From positions 62,001-126,000 of the forward strand of contig NZ_PRLH01000137.1 in assembly GCF_003013815.1 (NCBI RefSeq): a stretch of DNA of 64,000 bases, in the 5' to 3' direction. Positions 30,314-38,826 of the stretch are shown here, piece by piece. A model generated the notes under the pieces. That model was not told where the DNA came from. It saw only the letters and a list, made by a program, of their open reading frames with translations, and did not search any database. This DNA is from Cyanothece sp. BG0011. GTDB lineage: Bacteria > Cyanobacteriota > Cyanobacteriia > Cyanobacteriales > Microcystaceae. Numbering within the stretch: the stretch's first letter is position 1; every line of letters begins with the position of its first letter. Made by a program: the position numbers and the translations under genes.

Positions 30314-30400
30314 TTAATTACTGAAGATTTACAACATAATCAAATTATTACCTATCAATCTCGTCAACTCAAAATCATTAATCCGTTTACCAATAGTTAA
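30314..30400 (+). pseudogene. C-terminal remnant of a PIN-domain toxin
   Basis: 28 codons reading LITEDLQHNQIITYQSRQLK then IINPFTNS before a stop, preceded by an in-frame stop and no start codon. Glu-Asp-Leu/Met-x-x-x-(Q/G) followed by (I/V)-x-NPF is the usual end of a VapC-type PIN domain. The remaining ~100 residues are absent. Confidence 0.6.
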
Positions 30401-30415
30401 CCCCAAAAACAAATT

Positions 30416-31684
30416 ATGACCCCTCAATCTTTAACGCCTCATTCTCCTATTCCTCCTGGTTTTAAACAGTCTGAAGTGGGGTTAATTCCTGATGATTGGG
30501 AGGTTAAAAGAATTAAAAATATAGCCCCATTACAACGTGGTTTTGACTTACCGACATCTAAATTAAAAAGAGGTGATTACCCTGTTGTATATTCCAATGG
30601 GATAACAAATTATCATAATACTTTTATGGTTTCTGCTCCTGGTGTTGTAACTGGACGTTCTGGTACAATTGGTAATGTTCATTATGTAACCCAAAATTAT
30701 TGGCCTCATAATACTGCTCTATGGGTAACTAATTTTTATAATAATCATCCTAAATATATTTATTATTTATACAAGCACATTAACTTAGAACGTTTTTGTA
30801 GTGGTTCTGGTGTTCCCACATTAAATAGAAATGATGTACATGATTTATTAATTGCTGTACCACCCACCAAAACCGAACAAGAAAAAATTGCCGCCGCATT
30901 ATCTGATATTGACGAACTCATCGAATCTTTAGAGGAATTAATCACTAAGAAACGTCAGATTAAACAGGGTACAATGCAGGAGTTATTAACAGGGAAAAGA
31001 CGACTTAAGGGGTTTGAAATTAAACAAGGTTACAAGCAAACTGAAATCGGTTTGATTCCTGAAGATTGGGAGGTTAAAAGATTGGGGGATATTGCTGACA
31101 AAAATAAAAATTATAGTTTTACAGGTGGTCCCTTTGGTTCTAATTTAAAATCTTCTGATTATACTTCAAATGGGATAAGAATTATTCAGCTTCAAAATAT
31201 AGGAGATGGAGAATTTAAAAATGAGTATGAATTATTTACTTCATATAGTAAAGCTGATGAACTTTTAACTTGTAATATATATCCTGGTGATATCATTCTT
31301 TCAAAAATGGGTGATCCCGTTGCTAGAGCTTGTATTGTTCCTAATTTCAATAAACGATATTTAATGTGTTCTGATGGTATTCGTTTAGCTGTAGATAATA
31401 AATATTTTAATACTTATTTTATTTATACGGTTATCAACTCATCTATTTTTAGAAATAAAGCAGAGAATGCAAGTACAGGTTCAACAAGAAAACGTATTGG
31501 TTTAACAGAATTACGTCATTTAGAATTGCCATGTCCACTCCTAGAAGAACAAAAAGCGATCGCCGAAATATTAACAGATATGGATGAAGAGATTCAAGGG
31601 TTAGAAGAAAGATTAAAGAAGACGAGACAAATAAAACAGGGAATGATGCAGGAATTATTAACGGGGAGGATTCGATTAATTTAA
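30416..31684 (+). CDS. hsdS: Type I restriction-modification specificity subunit HsdS
   Basis: 422 residues arranged as two similar halves. Each starts with a near repeat (GFKQSEVGLIPDDWEVKR at about residue 15, GYKQTEIGLIPEDWEVKR at about 204), then a target-recognition domain, then a conserved helix ending KQGTMQELLTGKRRL or KQGMMQELLTGRIRL. Two TRDs recognise a bipartite DNA site. The repeated blocks could allow TRD exchange by recombination. The gene is intact, but its HsdM partner is not. Confidence 0.93.
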   Translation: MTPQSLTPHSPIPPGFKQSEVGLIPDDWEVKRIKNIAPLQRGFDLPTSKLKRGDYPVVYSNGITNYHNTFMVSAPGVVTGRSGTIGNVHYVTQNYWPHNTALWVTNFYNNHPKYIYYLYKHINLERFCSGSGVPTLNRNDVHDLLIAVPPTKTEQEKIAAALSDIDELIESLEELITKKRQIKQGTMQELLTGKRRLKGFEIKQGYKQTEIGLIPEDWEVKRLGDIADKNKNYSFTGGPFGSNLKSSDYTSNGIRIIQLQNIGDGEFKNEYELFTSYSKADELLTCNIYPGDIILSKMGDPVARACIVPNFNKRYLMCSDGIRLAVDNKYFNTYFIYTVINSSIFRNKAENASTGSTRKRIGLTELRHLELPCPLLEEQKAIAEILTDMDEEIQGLEERLKKTRQIKQGMMQELLTGRIRLI

Positions 31685-31739
31685 ACATTATCAATACGAT
31701 GAAATTATCGACTAAATTAGTTTACTAAGGAACAAAAAA

Positions 31740-32000
31740 ATGAACAACTCATCTAAAACTATATTTAACTTATCATTAAACCCAGAAATCAAACAACAAT
31801 TACAAACAGTCGCTAAACTCACTCATAAAACTGAACAAGAACTAATTTTAGAAGCTTTAGAAAAACATCTTAAAGAACTTAGTAAACCCCAAAATTGTTA
31901 CGATCTTGCTATTCAATTAGGTGTGATTGGAGTCGCCGAAGAATTACCCCCAGATTTAAGCACAAATTCCGATTATTTACAAGGATTTGGTCAATTATGA
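31740..32000 (+). CDS. Ribbon-helix-helix-like antitoxin without its toxin
   Basis: 86 residues with an RHH-type N terminus (IFNLSLNPEIKQQLQTVAKLTHKTEQELILEALEKHL) and a C-terminal tail that would bind a toxin (VAEELPPDLSTNSDYLQGFG). Its TGA overlaps an ATG (ATGA at 31997-32000) that opens a PIN toxin, but that toxin is reduced to fragments. It lies between hsdS and hsdR. Confidence 0.8.
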   Translation: MNNSSKTIFNLSLNPEIKQQLQTVAKLTHKTEQELILEALEKHLKELSKPQNCYDLAIQLGVIGVAEELPPDLSTNSDYLQGFGQL

Positions 32001-32109
32001 GTCAAAATATTCTTGTCGATACAAGTCCACTGGTAGCCATACTATAGATAGAAAAGATTTTACAATTTATAGAATTAAAGGAAATCAAGCATTACAGATT
32101 ATTCCTTAA
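31997..32109 (+). pseudogene. PIN toxin with a large internal deletion
   Basis: The N terminus MSQNILVDTSPLVAIL, which has the first active-site Asp, runs from 31997 to a stop at 32045. The following bases, in another frame from 32041, read DRKDFTIYRIKGNQALQIIP and stop at 32109, a typical PIN C terminus. About 100 residues in between are gone. The antitoxin just upstream is intact. Confidence 0.65.
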
Positions 32110-32154
32110 CTAAAATATAATGAATCTAAATAATGAATAATTACTGAACAAATT

Positions 32155-35100
32155 ATGAAAGTATCCAAACCCGAAAGAGTCAGCCAAAAGCGAATTATTA
32201 AACTGTTCTGCGAAGAACTCAATTATACTTATTTAGGTAACTGGCAAGATCGTCAAAACAATAGCAATATAGAAGAAGAATATCTAACTACTTACCTCAA
32301 AGAAGTGGGTTATACCGACTCTCAAATTACCAAAGCACTTTACACCCTTAGCCGCGAAGCGAATAACCTTAACCGTAGTCTTTATGATAATAATAAAGCA
32401 GTTTATAGTCTTCTCCGTTATGGTATTCAAGTTAAAACTGACCTTAGCAAAAATACAGAAACCATTAAACTAATTAACTGGAAACAATGGGATAAAAATA
32501 ACTTTTATATTGCCGAAGAAGTAACCCTAAAAGGCAACCGTGAACGTCGGCCGGATCTCGTTTTATATATTAATGGTATCGCCATCGGAGTCATTGAACT
32601 TAAAAATAGTCGTGTTTCTTTAGGAAATGGCATACGTCAAAATATTTCTAATCAAAATAAAGAATTTAATCAATGGTTTTTTAGTACAATACAAATTATT
32701 TTTGCAGGAAATGACTCCGAAGGGCTAAAATATGGCACAATAGGCACACCAGAAAAATATTACCTTAATTGGAAAGAAGATATTGAAGATAATAGTCGCC
32801 TCAAAATTGATAAATATTTGCTTAAAATTTGTAACAAAAAACGTTTAATTGAACTGATTTATGATTTTGTTCTCTTTGATGGGGGACAAAAAAAATTACC
32901 CCGTGTTCATCAATATTTTGGCGTTAAATTAGCCCAAGAAAAGATAAAAGAAAAAAAAGGCGGCATTATTTGGCATACTCAAGGAAGTGGGAAAAGTATT
33001 GTTATGGTACTTTTAGCTAAATGGATTCTAGAAAATAATCCTCATGCTAGAGTTGCCGTAATTACCGACAGAGATGAATTAGATAAACAAATAGAAAGGA
33101 TTTTTAAAGATGCAGGAGAAAAGATTCACCGTAGCAGTAGCGGTAGGGATTTAATCGCTCAATTGAGTCAAGCAACCCCTCGCTTACTTTGTTCCCTTGT
33201 GCATAAATTTGGCAAGAAAAATGTTAATAATTTTGAGCAATTTATTAAAGATTTAAAAGCAACCCCTAGCCCTGCTTTTGGGGAAATATTCGTTTTTGTT
33301 GATGAATGTCACCGGACCCAAAGCGGAAAACTTCACCGCACCATGAAAGCTATTTTACCGGATGCTGTCTTTATTGGATTTACTGGCACACCTTTACTGA
33401 AAAAAGATAAACAAACCAGTCAAGAAGTTTTTGGTAACTATATTCACACCTACAAATTTGATGAAGCTGTAAGGGATAAAGTGGTGTTAGATTTAGTATA
33501 TGAAGCCAGAGATGTGGATCAAAATTTAGGTTCTCAAACAAAAATTGATCAATGGTTTGATGTCAAAACTAAAGGACTTAATGACTGGCAAAAAGCCCGA
33601 CTTCGCCAAAAATGGGGAACCCTGCAGCAAGTTCTCAGTTCAAAATCTCGCATGAATCGCATTGTACAAGATATTGTTTTCGACTTTAATGTAAAACCTC
33701 GCCTCAGTGATGAAAAAGGAACCGCTATGTTAGTCGCTTCTAGTATCTACGAAGCTTGTGCATATTATCAACTCTTCCAACAAACTGAATTAAAAAGCAA
33801 ATGTGCCATTATTACCTCTTATAATCCTCAATCTAAAGATATTACTACCGAAGATACAGGGGCAAATACTCAAACCGATAAAGAATTTATTTTTAACACC
33901 TATAGCGAACTGCTGCAAAATATCACCCCACAGTCAAAGATGACAAAAACCGAAACCTACGAAGAAAAAGCTAAAAAACGGTTTATAGAACAACCAGCTA
34001 ATATGAAACTGCTCATCGTAGTTGAGAAATTACTCACCGGATTTGATGCCCCTAGTTGCACCTATCTCTACATCGACAAAAAAATGCAAGATCATGGATT
34101 ATTTCAGGCCATTTGTCGCACCAACCGCCTCGATGGAGAAGATAAAACCTTCGGTTATATTGTCGGTTATAAAGACTTATTTGAAAAAGTCGGAGCAGCC
34201 ATAGGGGTTTATACCTCTGACTTAGATGACAACGATGACGATGATAGTGACCCTCAAATTTTACTGCAAGATCGCCTTACCAGAGGACGAGAACGGTTAG
34301 ATAATGCTCTAGAAGCCATTATATTGCTCTGTGAACCCGTCGAACCCCCAAAAAGTGAACAGGACTATATTCACTATTTTTGTGGCAATACTGAAATTAA
34401 GAGCGACTTAACGGAACGAGAACCCCAACGAACCGCCTTATATCGGACGACTGTCGCTTTAATTCGTGCCTATAGCAATATTGCAGACTCCTTAGAAGAA
34501 GCCGGTTATACCCCTCAAGACATCCAACGAATTAAACGAGAAATCAAAAACTATAGTGACATCCGAGAGATTATTCGCCTCGCCAGTGGTGAAACCTTGG
34601 ATCTCAAAGCCTATGAAGCCGATATGCGCCATCTCATCGACACCTACATCGAAGCCTCCGAACCCCGCAAAATCTCAGAATTTGATCATCTTCCCCTAGT
34701 GGAACTGATCACTAAAATCGGCATTCATCAAGCGATAAATAGCCTTCCGAATGGAATTAAGAAAAATCAAACCACTGTCGCAGAAACCATTGAAAATAAT
34801 GTCCGTCGCCAAATTATTCAAGCCAATCTTTATGATCCTGCTTATTATGGCAAAATGTCCACTCTTTTAGATGAACTTATTGAACAGCGCAAACATCAAG
34901 CGATCGCCTACGAAGAACTCTTAAAACATTATGCACAATTAGCCCAAAAAATTAAACAAGGAAAAGAAGACGACACCCCCGCGGCGTTGGATACCCCTGG
35001 AAAATTAGCGATATATAATAATCTTGAGCAAAATCTCAACCTCGCCCTTAAAATTGATGCAACGGTTAAAACAGTTAGAGCAGACGACTGGCGAGGCAAT

Positions 35101-35208
35101 ACAGCCAAAGAAAACACCATTAAAGGAGCTTTATTTGCCCTTTTAAATCAAGATATTGCTGAGGTTGAGCGTATTTTTCTCATCATTCAAGAGCAGCCCG
35201 AATACTAA
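32155..35208 (+). CDS. hsdR: Type I restriction endonuclease subunit HsdR
   Basis: 1017 residues. The N-terminal nuclease domain has the PD-(D/E)xK-type signature with Asp134, Glu148 and Lys150 (RPDLVLYINGIAIGVIELK). The motor follows with Walker A TQGSGKS (Lys280), DEAD-box VDECHRTQSG, the FTGTPLL motif III, and the C-lobe with LLTGFDAP and QAICRTNRLDG. The C-terminal helical region binds HsdM/HsdS. The gene is intact and in the usual order, but should be silent as a restriction enzyme if no other HsdM supplies the complex. Confidence 0.95.
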   Translation: MKVSKPERVSQKRIIKLFCEELNYTYLGNWQDRQNNSNIEEEYLTTYLKEVGYTDSQITKALYTLSREANNLNRSLYDNNKAVYSLLRYGIQVKTDLSKNTETIKLINWKQWDKNNFYIAEEVTLKGNRERRPDLVLYINGIAIGVIELKNSRVSLGNGIRQNISNQNKEFNQWFFSTIQIIFAGNDSEGLKYGTIGTPEKYYLNWKEDIEDNSRLKIDKYLLKICNKKRLIELIYDFVLFDGGQKKLPRVHQYFGVKLAQEKIKEKKGGIIWHTQGSGKSIVMVLLAKWILENNPHARVAVITDRDELDKQIERIFKDAGEKIHRSSSGRDLIAQLSQATPRLLCSLVHKFGKKNVNNFEQFIKDLKATPSPAFGEIFVFVDECHRTQSGKLHRTMKAILPDAVFIGFTGTPLLKKDKQTSQEVFGNYIHTYKFDEAVRDKVVLDLVYEARDVDQNLGSQTKIDQWFDVKTKGLNDWQKARLRQKWGTLQQVLSSKSRMNRIVQDIVFDFNVKPRLSDEKGTAMLVASSIYEACAYYQLFQQTELKSKCAIITSYNPQSKDITTEDTGANTQTDKEFIFNTYSELLQNITPQSKMTKTETYEEKAKKRFIEQPANMKLLIVVEKLLTGFDAPSCTYLYIDKKMQDHGLFQAICRTNRLDGEDKTFGYIVGYKDLFEKVGAAIGVYTSDLDDNDDDDSDPQILLQDRLTRGRERLDNALEAIILLCEPVEPPKSEQDYIHYFCGNTEIKSDLTEREPQRTALYRTTVALIRAYSNIADSLEEAGYTPQDIQRIKREIKNYSDIREIIRLASGETLDLKAYEADMRHLIDTYIEASEPRKISEFDHLPLVELITKIGIHQAINSLPNGIKKNQTTVAETIENNVRRQIIQANLYDPAYYGKMSTLLDELIEQRKHQAIAYEELLKHYAQLAQKIKQGKEDDTPAALDTPGKLAIYNNLEQNLNLALKIDATVKTVRADDWRGNTAKENTIKGALFALLNQDIAEVERIFLIIQEQPEY

Positions 35209-35244
35209 TACTAGATCCATTTTAGATAGTATAGTATCAAGCTT

Positions 35245-35275
35245 TGGAGCAGGGAGCGCCGGAGCAGGGAGAAAG
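35245..35275. repeat. CTCCCTGCTCCGGCGCTCC repeat, inverted copy
   Basis: GGAGCAGGGAGCGCCGGAGC, the reverse complement of the repeat at 14206, lies between hsdR and the metalloprotease gene. It creates a false upstream extension of that gene's reading frame. Confidence 0.65.
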
Positions 35276-35309
35276 AAAGAAAAAAGGTTACTCTACTAAA
35301 ATAAAACCA

Positions 35310-36017
35310 ATGTACGAAATTATTAGCCTTGGTGACACTAACATCAATGTTGTCAGAAAACCCATCAAAAATATTTACTTAACTGTTCAACCTCCTAACG
35401 GAGAAATTCGTATTTCTGCACCCCCTGAAATAACATCAGAAAAAATCCGACTGTTTGCCCTTTCTAAACTGAGTTGGATCAAAAAACAACAGCAAAAAAT
35501 TCAAACACAAGAAAGAGAGATTACTAAAGAATATATTAACCGTGAAAGTCATTATCTTTGGGGAGAAAGATATCTATTGAAAGTGATTGAAGAAAATCAT
35601 CCCCCTCAAATTTTCCTCGAACATAAAACCCTCTTACTTCAAGTACGACCTGGCACAACCCTAGATAAAAAAGAAGCTATTATTTATCAATGGTATCGAA
35701 AACAAATTAAACAAGCCATACCCCCATTAATTGCCAAATGGGAGACATTAATGAATGTAAAAGTTAATCAATTTTTTGTACAAAGGATGAAAACAAAATG
35801 GGGCAGTTGTAACCCAAAAGCTAGGAATATTCGCCTAAACTCAGAATTAGCTAAAAAACCACGAGAATGTTTAGAGTACGTCGTTGTTCATGAAATGACT
35901 CATTTACTTGAACCGAGTCATAATCAAAGATTTATGTCACTGATGAATTCTTTTATCCCTCAATGGCGACATCATCAGCAACTTCTTAATAGTCTTCCAA
36001 TTAACTATAACAATTAG
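35310..36017 (+). CDS. YgjP-like (DUF45) zinc metalloprotease
   Basis: 235 residues. The ATG at 35310 (MYEIISLGDTNINVVRKPIKN) is the likely start; the longer frame runs into a non-coding repeat. The family motif is clear: KTKWGSCNPKARNIRLNSEL, then VVHEMTHLLEPSHNQRF (HExxH plus a third His), typical of SprT/YgjP-type peptidases. DUF45 genes often accompany type I restriction genes, as here after hsdR; their role there is unknown. Confidence 0.9.
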   Translation: MYEIISLGDTNINVVRKPIKNIYLTVQPPNGEIRISAPPEITSEKIRLFALSKLSWIKKQQQKIQTQEREITKEYINRESHYLWGERYLLKVIEENHPPQIFLEHKTLLLQVRPGTTLDKKEAIIYQWYRKQIKQAIPPLIAKWETLMNVKVNQFFVQRMKTKWGSCNPKARNIRLNSELAKKPRECLEYVVVHEMTHLLEPSHNQRFMSLMNSFIPQWRHHQQLLNSLPINYNN

Positions 36018-36042
36018 ACTTATTTGCATTCATAAACATTTG

Positions 36043-36077
36043 ACTAAAAAAATAGGCGAATCTAATTAACTCGCCTA
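36043..36077 (-). terminator. Terminator of the oxylipin cluster, minus strand
   Basis: TAGGCGA (36053-36059) and TCGCCTA (36071-36077) form a 7-bp stem. Read on the minus strand it is followed by seven T (the A-run at 36046-36052). It lies between the convergent metalloprotease and lipoxygenase genes. Confidence 0.75.
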
Positions 36078-36109
36078 CTTTAAAACTTAATTATTGATGA
36101 CTCAAACAA

Positions 36110-37894
36110 CTAAATAGCGATACTCTGGGGAATATGAGAAGGCTGTAAATAAACGTAAGGCGTTTTACCTTGTTGTTTCAGGTTATTGTTACGTTCTTTC
36201 AACTTAGATTCAATCCCTCTCAACTCTTTTTTAAAGTCCTTAAAAGCCTGTTTATCCCCCTCTTGTTTGAAGGGGTTAGGTAAGGTTAAAAGACTCTTGC
36301 TAGTAATGGGAGGAAGAATGGTTAAGACTTTAACTAAAACAATTTGTTTAATGGTTTGTGTTCGTCCGGGTAACCATTTTAAAAGTATTTTTTCTCGTTC
36401 TTCTTCACTCTCAACAGTATAAAGAGAAGAGAAGGGTTCATACAACGCAAATGGCATATTTGCTACCCATGCACCATAATCATACTGTCCGAAATTAACC
36501 GCAGCGTGTTGCGTGGTTGCTAAGAAAATCATTGTTGTGACAATCTCAATTAAATCGTCAACATTATTGAGTTTTCCAGTGAGTTGAGACGCTTTTTCTG
36601 GGGGAAGTAATCCTTTAATCGTTCCTGCGTCGGGGGAAATTAATTCATTTTTCCAAGCTTGTAATTGGTCGTCATTTTCAACCCCTTGATTATCTTTGTA
36701 GTGATTTTTAATGACATCACTAACATACTTTTTCGTCGCATTCCACATCAACAGCGCATCATCTTTATAGTAGTAGTTAGGTAAGTCTTGAACCTCACGG
36801 GATTCTAAACTATAGGGTAAGGCTTTTTTGTAGAATTCCCAAGGTTTACCTTGATAGTTAGTCACTAACCCTTTACCCCAATAAGCTCGACTTAATAATT
36901 CATTGGAGCTAGTGTAACCTAAAGCCCCCGTAGCATCAAAAAAGCCACCTCTTCCTAAGAAAACAGAACGCGCCATATAATTAATAGCTAAGGTGTCAAA
37001 AAAGTGGGGTTTCAGCAGTTGATAAAGAATGTGATCGGGGGTTAAAGTTCGATAGGTACTAACGGTACAAACTTCAATAACTAAATGAGTATCCAGTAAA
37101 TGAGCAATAATCCCTTGATAGGCAATATCAGTGGCAGAAACAGCTAACTTAGCAGCTTTCCATTCCGCTTTAGAAGATTTAGGAGTGAAAATTTCTGGAA
37201 TTTCAGGGTGAGCATTGGGATCATGTTTCTGCTTAATTTTGATAGCAACGGGTAGTAACTCTTCTTTCTCATTGAGATAAAATAAACACAAAGGAGAGCA
37301 GGTATAACGCCCTAATTGATCTTCTCGCGCAGAATCAATAATGTCGTCAAAAATTTCGTAATCAACTAGATAGAGTTTATCCTGATCGAACGCTGTTTTA
37401 ACAGAAAAATTATCACCTAAATAGGGTTTAAGATGGTCTTCTGTTACAGGAAATTTACTACCAACTCCGATATCTTCTTGTTTACATTTTCTCATCAAAA
37501 CAGGGTTAAGACCTTGTAAAAATTGCCGACCAAATTGTATATCTTCTTCCCACTTATCGGCGATTAAAGGTTTAGGTAAAAGGGTAAAAGGTCTGAAAAA
37601 ACCAGTTAAATCTTTTAACTTTTCCCAGTAATCGGTAGGTGCTAACGATGCAATTAATCCAAAATCAGCAACCCCTTTAAATTCAATTCCATGTTTAGCA
37701 AAATAACCAAAAATATGAGAAATTTGCGCTAATAATAAACTTAAGACAGAAATTAGAGCCGTAAAATCAAAAAAGAAGATTTTAAAAGGACTAAATCCTT
37801 CTCCTTTCGGAAGTCCAATGACGTAAGGTGGTGCGCCAGGATAACGCACTTTTGGATCAACCCATTGAAAGGTATCTTTAGGGTTACTGGTCAT
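36110..37894 (-). CDS. Lipoxygenase (iron-dependent fatty-acid dioxygenase)
   Basis: 594 residues from the ATG at 37894 (MTSNPKDTFQW), preceded by AAGGAG; the frame to 37921 adds nine residues. It shows the lipoxygenase core without a PLAT domain: FLQGLNPVLMR, the first iron histidines in AHLLDTH (His265, His270), LKPHFFDTLAIN, then QHAAVNFGQY (His463, Asn467), and the C-terminal iron-ligand isoleucine (Ile594). It should add O2 to polyunsaturated fatty acids to give hydroperoxides. Regio- and stereospecificity cannot be read here. It is the last gene of the minus-strand cluster, separated from the other lipoxygenase by a 900-base repeat-rich gap. Confidence 0.92.
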   Translation of the reverse strand: MTSNPKDTFQWVDPKVRYPGAPPYVIGLPKGEGFSPFKIFFFDFTALISVLSLLLAQISHIFGYFAKHGIEFKGVADFGLIASLAPTDYWEKLKDLTGFFRPFTLLPKPLIADKWEEDIQFGRQFLQGLNPVLMRKCKQEDIGVGSKFPVTEDHLKPYLGDNFSVKTAFDQDKLYLVDYEIFDDIIDSAREDQLGRYTCSPLCLFYLNEKEELLPVAIKIKQKHDPNAHPEIPEIFTPKSSKAEWKAAKLAVSATDIAYQGIIAHLLDTHLVIEVCTVSTYRTLTPDHILYQLLKPHFFDTLAINYMARSVFLGRGGFFDATGALGYTSSNELLSRAYWGKGLVTNYQGKPWEFYKKALPYSLESREVQDLPNYYYKDDALLMWNATKKYVSDVIKNHYKDNQGVENDDQLQAWKNELISPDAGTIKGLLPPEKASQLTGKLNNVDDLIEIVTTMIFLATTQHAAVNFGQYDYGAWVANMPFALYEPFSSLYTVESEEEREKILLKWLPGRTQTIKQIVLVKVLTILPPITSKSLLTLPNPFKQEGDKQAFKDFKKELRGIESKLKERNNNLKQQGKTPYVYLQPSHIPQSIAI

Positions 37895-38085
37895 AGTTTT
37901 AATTACTCCTTTTAATTGCAATTACAATTCATCTACAGTCTGAATACCTGATTTTCCGTAATGACTCGTTATTAACTGCCCCGACTTTAGAAATTGACTG
38001 AAAATATCTGCCTTAGATTCAATAAATCTCTGCAAAGATAGAAAAGTTTTATAATTATTAATCAAAGGACAAATATTAAGTAAGA

Positions 38086-38200
38086 TTAGGGAACGATAAA
38101 AGATGTCTTCTCCTTATCAGCTTGGACATCATTAACCCAAGAATGCCATAAAGTGATGTGATAACTAGCATAACGACATAACTTTTTAAGATTGTTGCTC
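38086..38200 (-). pseudogene. Fragment of a second copy of the TTR-domain lipoxygenase
   Basis: On the minus strand the frame reads NLKKLCRYASYHITLWHSW then VNDVQAD, closely matching NLKEFCRYVVYHVTLWHSW, VNDSQAD around the iron His574 and Asn578 of the protein at 38827-40845. It is cut at its 5' side where a MITE-like end begins (38204) and soon hits a stop. So a second gene of this type once existed here. Confidence 0.75.
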
Positions 38201-38203
38201 TGA

Positions 38204-38231
38204 TAAGTACCTGGACAAAAATAAACGTTAC
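38204..38231. repeat. Solitary end of the MITE-like element
   Basis: 28 bases beginning TAAGTACCTGGACAAAAATA are identical, inverted, to 45529-45556, the right end of the element at 45426-45556. No opposite end is seen nearby, so this is a truncated copy. It abuts the lipoxygenase fragment. Confidence 0.75.
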
Positions 38232-38524
38232 AAGTTGAGATGAGGGAGAAGACAGGAGGCAGGGCAATACTACGCAGGTTTTGCTCAAAACCCTGGTTGA
38301 AACTGCAAGGGAGACGAGCGACCCCGGTCGGGTTCCCCGACAAGCGTGAACGCGCGAGGAGAAGGGAGCTTTCTTGCGGGGGAGAAAACCGAAAATCCAT
38401 CTCCGAAGCTCCTTACTCCCTGCTCCTCTGCTTACTTTAAAGAAAAGTCAAAATCCAAAACCTAGGCAGTATTGGGAGGCAGGGGGCAGGAGTAGGGTTA
38501 AAGCTTGGTTTACAAATGTTTATA
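38232..38524. other. Non-coding, repeat-like segment
   Basis: Part of the 930-base gap between the lipoxygenases. The stretch 38250-38440 is GC-richer than its surroundings and includes CTCCGAAGCTCC and CTGCTCCTCTGC motifs shared with other intergenic regions (about 8905-8940). I see no real gene. Confidence 0.5.
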
Positions 38525-38635
38525 CTCATATCTTGCACCTTCGATTAAACCCCCCACACCCCCCACACCCCCCTTTATAAGGGGGGCAGGGGGGGTAGGG
38601 GCAGGGGGGTAGGGAATAGGGAATGGGCAATGGTA
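38525..38635. repeat. Left arm of a long inverted repeat (partner 45780-45898)
   Basis: CTCATATCTTGCACCTTCG, then CCCCCCACA units and the palindrome CCCCCCTTTATAAGGGGGG, then G-rich units with GGGGCAGGGGGG. The reverse complement of the same series lies at 45780-45898, exact over 19 bases at one end and over about 33 bases in the C-rich core. Confidence 0.8.
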
Positions 38636-38747
38636 TTTATTTTTGACTGTAACTGATTGAGAATTGATTCTCTCTAGTTTATTATTTGGTTTTTATGTAC
38701 TGGTGCAAGATGTCAGTATACAGTTTACTTTGCATCATATAAATGCT

Positions 38748-38775
38748 CTAGGGGTCAAAAACTTTTGACCCCTAG
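38748..38775. repeat. GGTCAA/TTGACC-family palindrome, copy 4
   Basis: CTAGGGGTCAAAA and TTTTGACCCCTAG form a 13-bp perfect stem around AC, 52 bases beyond the stop of the lipoxygenase gene at 38827. It is placed as a 3'-end hairpin. Confidence 0.8.
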
Positions 38776-38826
38776 GAAAATGTCTTGAAAAACTTTGAAG
38801 TTTTAGATCACAATTCAATGTGGAAG

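Noticed and set aside
38086-38580. Several overlapping ORFs of 60-104 codons on both strands
   Set aside because: They run through repeat-rich DNA. Only the 36-codon lipoxygenase-like fragment has meaning; the rest is noise.
38540-38620. C-rich/G-rich tandem units as a possible CRISPR array
   Set aside because: Units are only 6-15 bases, without unique spacers. No cas gene is present in the window.
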